From RGIG5057 sp964642045 (lineage in GTDB: Bacteria > Bacillota > Clostridia > TANB77 > CAG-465), in NCBI GenBank assembly GCA_964642045.1, contig CAZXLZ010000057.1, positions 1 to 7,985 on the forward strand: 7,985 nucleotides of DNA, written 5' to 3'. The notes beneath the pieces were generated by a model that was given only the letters and a program-made list of their open reading frames with translations, had not been told where the DNA came from and did no database searches. A program made the position numbers and the translations under genes. How positions within the stretch are numbered: position 1 is the stretch's first letter; every line of letters starts with the position of its first letter. Shown here in pieces: positions 5,212 through 7,985 of the stretch.

Positions 5212-6393
5212 ATGTTTATACATAATTTAAAATATGCTTTAAAAATACTATTTAAAAATAAAATGTTGATATTTTGGACATTTGCTTTTCCAATAATACT
5301 GGGAACTCTTTTTAAAATGGCTTTTTCAAATATAGAAAGTAGTGAAAAACTTAATATAATAAATATAGCAATAGTAGATAATGAAGATTTAGAAGAAAAT
5401 GAAATATATAAAACTGCATTTAATGAGCTAAGCGACGAAAGTAATCCTGATAGATTATTTAATATAAAGTATTTATCAGAAGAAAAAGCGAGAGAACTAC
5501 TTAGTAGTGGTGAAATAATTGGATATATGAGGCTAGAAGAAAATGGACCAGTATTAGTTTTCGCTAAAAATGGAATTGATGAAACAATATTTAAGTATAC
5601 AGCGGAAGAAATAAGTAAGACAAGTGATTTGATAGAAAATTTAATAGAAACCCAAATAGAAAGAAATATTAGTCTTGGAAATTACAATATTGATTATGAA
5701 GCAATTTATAATAATGTAGTAGAGCTTACTAAAGAAGATAGTTTAAATATAAAAAATATTTCAAATGATAATTTAAGCTATACTATGATAGAATTTTATA
5801 CTTTAATTGCTATGACTTGTTTATATGGCGGAATATTAAGTATGGTATCAATAAATCAAAGTCTAGCAAATATGTCTAATAATGGAAAAAGAGTAGCAGT
5901 TTCGCCTACTAAAAAAAGTACAATAATTTTAAGTAGCCTGCTTGCAAGCTACATAGTGCAGCTTATAGGACTTGCCTTGTTATTTGTGTTTACGCTTTTT
6001 GTTTTAAAAGTTGATTATGGAAATAATACTGGTCTAATTATTTTACTTGGAGTGATAGGAAGTTTTACAGGACTTTCTTTAGGAACATTTGTTGGAGCCG
6101 TATTTAAAATAAATGAAAATGCAAAGACTGGAATACTTATTGCATTTACAATGTTTGGGTGCTATTTATCTGGAATGATGGGAATTACTATGAAGTATAT
6201 TGTTGACAAGAACGTTCCTTTAATAAATAAGATTAATCCTGCAAGTATGATAACAGATGGATTTTATTCATTATACTATTATGATACATTAAATAGATAC
6301 TGGTTTAATATCATAAGTTTGCTTATTTTTGCTTTTATCCTTATAATCATTTCATTTATTAGCTTAAGGAGGCAGAAATATGACAGTATTTAA
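5212..6393 (+). CDS. ABC-2 type exporter permease 1
   Basis: 393 residues, starting directly after the TAG of the ATPase gene, with AAAGGAG at 5193-5199 inside that gene. It has the ABC-2 permease plan. There is one membrane segment at 18-38, then a large, mostly charged outer domain (about 40-190) and a C-terminal block of five segments near 191-212, 237-265, 273-298, 305-325 and 363-385. Cytoplasmic KRVAVSPTKKS (226-236) resembles the coupling region where such permeases name 'sp' or 'aP' before TM3. INPASMITDGFYSL (341-354) is the usual loop before the last segment. It pairs with the second permease to form the membrane channel. The substrate cannot be read from sequence. The end overlaps the next gene by 14 bases. 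Confidence 0.9.
   Translation: MFIHNLKYALKILFKNKMLIFWTFAFPIILGTLFKMAFSNIESSEKLNIINIAIVDNEDLEENEIYKTAFNELSDESNPDRLFNIKYLSEEKARELLSSGEIIGYMRLEENGPVLVFAKNGIDETIFKYTAEEISKTSDLIENLIETQIERNISLGNYNIDYEAIYNNVVELTKEDSLNIKNISNDNLSYTMIEFYTLIAMTCLYGGILSMVSINQSLANMSNNGKRVAVSPTKKSTIILSSLLASYIVQLIGLALLFVFTLFVLKVDYGNNTGLIILLGVIGSFTGLSLGTFVGAVFKINENAKTGILIAFTMFGCYLSGMMGITMKYIVDKNVPLINKINPASMITDGFYSLYYYDTLNRYWFNIISLLIFAFILIIISFISLRRQKYDSI
6366..6372 (+). promoter_or_regulatory. Ribosome binding site for permease 2 inside permease 1
   Basis: A perfect AAGGAGG sits in the LRRQ codons of permease 1, seven bases before ATG 6380. It supports the overlapping start and suggests translational coupling. Confidence 0.85.
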
Positions 6394-7528
6394 AACGTTT
6401 TGGAAAATTTTAAATAAGAATAAATTTATAGTAATTCTTTACACGGTAATACTGCTTTTATTTGGCATTTCAAATATGCAAACTAGTGAGAATAATATGG
6501 GATTTATTGCAAGTAAACCAGATGTATTAATTATAAATTACGACGGAGAAAGAGGTATAACTAAAAATCTTATAGAATATATAACAAATAATAGTAACAT
6601 TATTGATATTAAGAATGATGAAGAAAAAATAAATGATGCTTTATTTTATAGAGAGGTAAACTATGTTATTTATATACCAGAGAATTTTAGTAAAGATTTT
6701 ATAGATGGAAAAAATCCAGAGATAGAAATAAAAAGTACAGGGGACTATCAAGCAGCATTTGAAGAGATGATACTATCTAGATATATAAAAGTAGCAAATA
6801 TATATCAAAAAGTTATTAAAGATGAAGATGAGTTAATTAATAGGATAAACGAAACTTTGTCTAGTGAAATAGAAACTGAAATTACTTCAAAGCTGGATAC
6901 AAGCGTGTTATCAAAAGCTGCATATTACTATAATTTTGCAAGCTATAGCATACTTGCTTGTCTAATACTTGTTATTAGCTCAATACTAAATAGTTTTCAA
7001 TGTGAAAAAATAAGAAAAAGAATAATTATAAGTAGTACAAATTATAAAAAACATAATATGATATTATTACTATCAAACTGCTCTTATTCTCTAATATTAT
7101 GGATATTTTACGTTGTTATAAGTTATATTTTACTTGGAGATATAATGCTAAGTAGTCATGGCTTAATATATATTGTAAACTCTCTTATATTAACAATTTG
7201 TGCAACGACTATGGCTTTCTTTATAGGAAATCTAGTAACAAATAAAGGTGCTATAAATGGAATAGTAAATGTGGTAGCCTTAGGCTCTAGTTTCTTATGT
7301 GGTGCATTTGTTCCAATGGAGTGGTTACCTGACTTCGTAATTAAAATCGCTCATATAATACCTACATATTATTATATACTAACAAATGAGACTCTCAAAA
7401 ATTTGGAGATAATTAATTTTGAGACTTTAAAGCCTTTAATAACAAATATGATAATTATTATAGGATTTTCAGTAGTATTTATTGTTTTAGCTAATATAGT
7501 TTCAAGAAGAAAAAGAAAGATAGGATAA
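6380..7528 (+). CDS. ABC-2 type exporter permease 2
   Basis: 382 residues with the same topology as permease 1 but divergent sequence, so probably a heterodimer partner. There is one membrane segment at 13-33, then an outer domain (about 35-180) containing PDVLIINYDGERGITKNLIEYI and VNYVIYIPENFSKDFIDG, the pattern seen in the extracellular domain of YhgE/ABC-2 exporters. Five segments follow near 181-203, 225-250, 262-284, 291-311 and 353-373. FLCGAFVPMEWLPDFVIKIAHIIPTYYY (305-332) is the typical ABC-2 permease stretch of a Pro-rich loop then 'P-Y'. A Lys/Arg-rich tail ends the protein in the cytosol. No regulator gene such as TetR, MarR or GntR lies in the window next to this operon. Confidence 0.9.
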   Translation: MTVFKTFWKILNKNKFIVILYTVILLLFGISNMQTSENNMGFIASKPDVLIINYDGERGITKNLIEYITNNSNIIDIKNDEEKINDALFYREVNYVIYIPENFSKDFIDGKNPEIEIKSTGDYQAAFEEMILSRYIKVANIYQKVIKDEDELINRINETLSSEIETEITSKLDTSVLSKAAYYYNFASYSILACLILVISSILNSFQCEKIRKRIIISSTNYKKHNMILLLSNCSYSLILWIFYVVISYILLGDIMLSSHGLIYIVNSLILTICATTMAFFIGNLVTNKGAINGIVNVVALGSSFLCGAFVPMEWLPDFVIKIAHIIPTYYYILTNETLKNLEIINFETLKPLITNMIIIIGFSVVFIVLANIVSRRKRKIG

Positions 7529-7603
7529 CTTTTAATTTACAAGTAGTTTTTATAGATTATTAAAGAGTATGGCAAAGTATAGTAAAAATAATAAGATTTT
7601 TTA
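7529..7603. other. AT-rich spacer after the exporter operon
   Basis: I see no convincing intrinsic terminator here. Only weak A/T hairpins around 7590-7602 can be drawn. Some exporter transcripts may therefore read into the Nudix gene, which also has its own promoter. Confidence 0.4.
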
Positions 7604-7632
7604 TTGATTGTTATATAAAAATAATATATAAT
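7604..7632 (+). promoter_or_regulatory. Sigma-A-type promoter of the Nudix gene
   Basis: TTGATT at 7604-7609 and TATAAT at 7627-7632 have 17-base spacing. The two hexamers are identical to those of the exporter promoter at 4214. The GAGGA at 7651-7655 is eight bases before the Nudix ATG at 7664. Confidence 0.65.
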
Positions 7633-7663
7633 GTTTATAATATGAAATGTGAGGAATTTAAGT

Positions 7664-7985
7664 ATGAAAGAAGAATTAATTGATGTACTTGATGAAAATG
7701 GGATAAAAACAGGAGAAATTGCAACAAGGAATGAAGTACATAAAAAGGGATTATGGCATAGATCTATAGTAGTTGCTATAATAAACGAAAAAAATGAAAT
7801 TTTGCTTCAGCAAAGGAGCCATAATAAAGAAAAGAATGCTGATATGTGGGATATTTCTGCAGCTGGTCATTTATCTGCAGGTCAAGATTCTCTTATGTCA
7901 GCTACACGTGAAATAAATGAAGAAGTAAGCGTTAATTTAGGATTTAATGTTGAAGTAAAAGAATTTAGATTTATGTATTCATTTA
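7664..7985 (+). CDS. Nudix hydrolase, IPP-isomerase-like (3' end outside window)
   Basis: 107 codons are visible. The ATG at 7664 follows GAGGA by eight bases. The N-terminus MKEELIDVLDENGIKTGEIATRNEVHKKGLWHRS is typical of the isopentenyl-diphosphate-isomerase-like Nudix subgroup, whose members often hydrolyse nucleotide or other diphosphates in the cytosol. The Nudix box occupies residues 68-90: G68, then R82, E83, E86 and E87 are all present. Two consensus positions differ. The box's first Glu is Gln 74, and the Gly after EE is Ser 89. The main catalytic REUxEE part is intact, so an active enzyme is likely, though its substrate is unclear. The gene continues past base 7985. Confidence 0.88.
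   Translation, partial: MKEELIDVLDENGIKTGEIATRNEVHKKGLWHRSIVVAIINEKNEILLQQRSHNKEKNADMWDISAAGHLSAGQDSLMSATREINEEVSVNLGFNVEVKEFRFMYSF

Noticed and set aside
1..7985. CRISPR arrays, tRNA or rRNA genes, insertion sequences, toxin-antitoxin pairs
   Set aside because: I saw no regularly spaced repeats, no tRNA-like cloverleaf or rRNA sequence, no transposase-like protein and no recognisable toxin-antitoxin family.

Overview
The window looks like chromosomal DNA of a low-GC Gram-positive bacterium, most likely a member of the Clostridia. This is inferred from very high A+T in coding and non-coding DNA, heavy use of AGA/ATA/AAA/TTA codons, strong AGGAGG-type ribosome binding sites, and close fits to TTGxxx-N17-TATAAT promoters. 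Gene types fit too: a clostridial ferritin-like protein, an IPP-isomerase-like Nudix protein and a Vat-type acetyltransferase. Species cannot be fixed from the sequence alone. Every gene I can support is on the + strand, and the open frames on the - strand are shadows.

Layout. (1) 2-1084: 3' part of a gene that fuses an inositol-monophosphatase domain to an RBBP9/YdeN-type serine hydrolase. (2) 1208-1844: a hexapeptide-repeat Vat/CatB-type acetyltransferase broken by a net +1 frameshift exactly at its GGNP motif. Its remaining 52 codons are intact in the next frame, and a hairpin terminator follows. (3) 1913-2518: a membrane-anchored protein with a cyclophilin-like domain. (4) 2569-3081: a ferritin-like di-iron protein with a terminator. 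(5) 3134-4121: a self-contained unit with less AT-rich codon use than its surroundings. It has a strong extended -10 promoter, a leader holding a large imperfect hairpin, an unrecognised 66-codon ORF, a 17-bp palindrome, a membrane/coiled-coil protein of a type I associate with phages and mobile elements, and a near-perfect terminator. (6) 4214-7528: a promoter and three-gene operon for an ABC-2 exporter, one ATPase and two different permeases, tightly packed (directly abutting, then a 14-bp overlap). (7) 7604 to the end: promoter and 5' part of a Nudix hydrolase gene.

How they fit together. The region reads as a row of short, independent transcription units rather than one pathway. The ATPase and two permeases clearly form one exporter, probably for a drug, peptide or lipid-like compound. 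The broken acetyltransferase belongs to an antibiotic-modifying family (streptogramin A or chloramphenicol). The most unusual items are the phosphatase-hydrolase fusion, the clean frameshift in the acetyltransferase, and the structured-leader operon of likely foreign origin at about 3134-4121.
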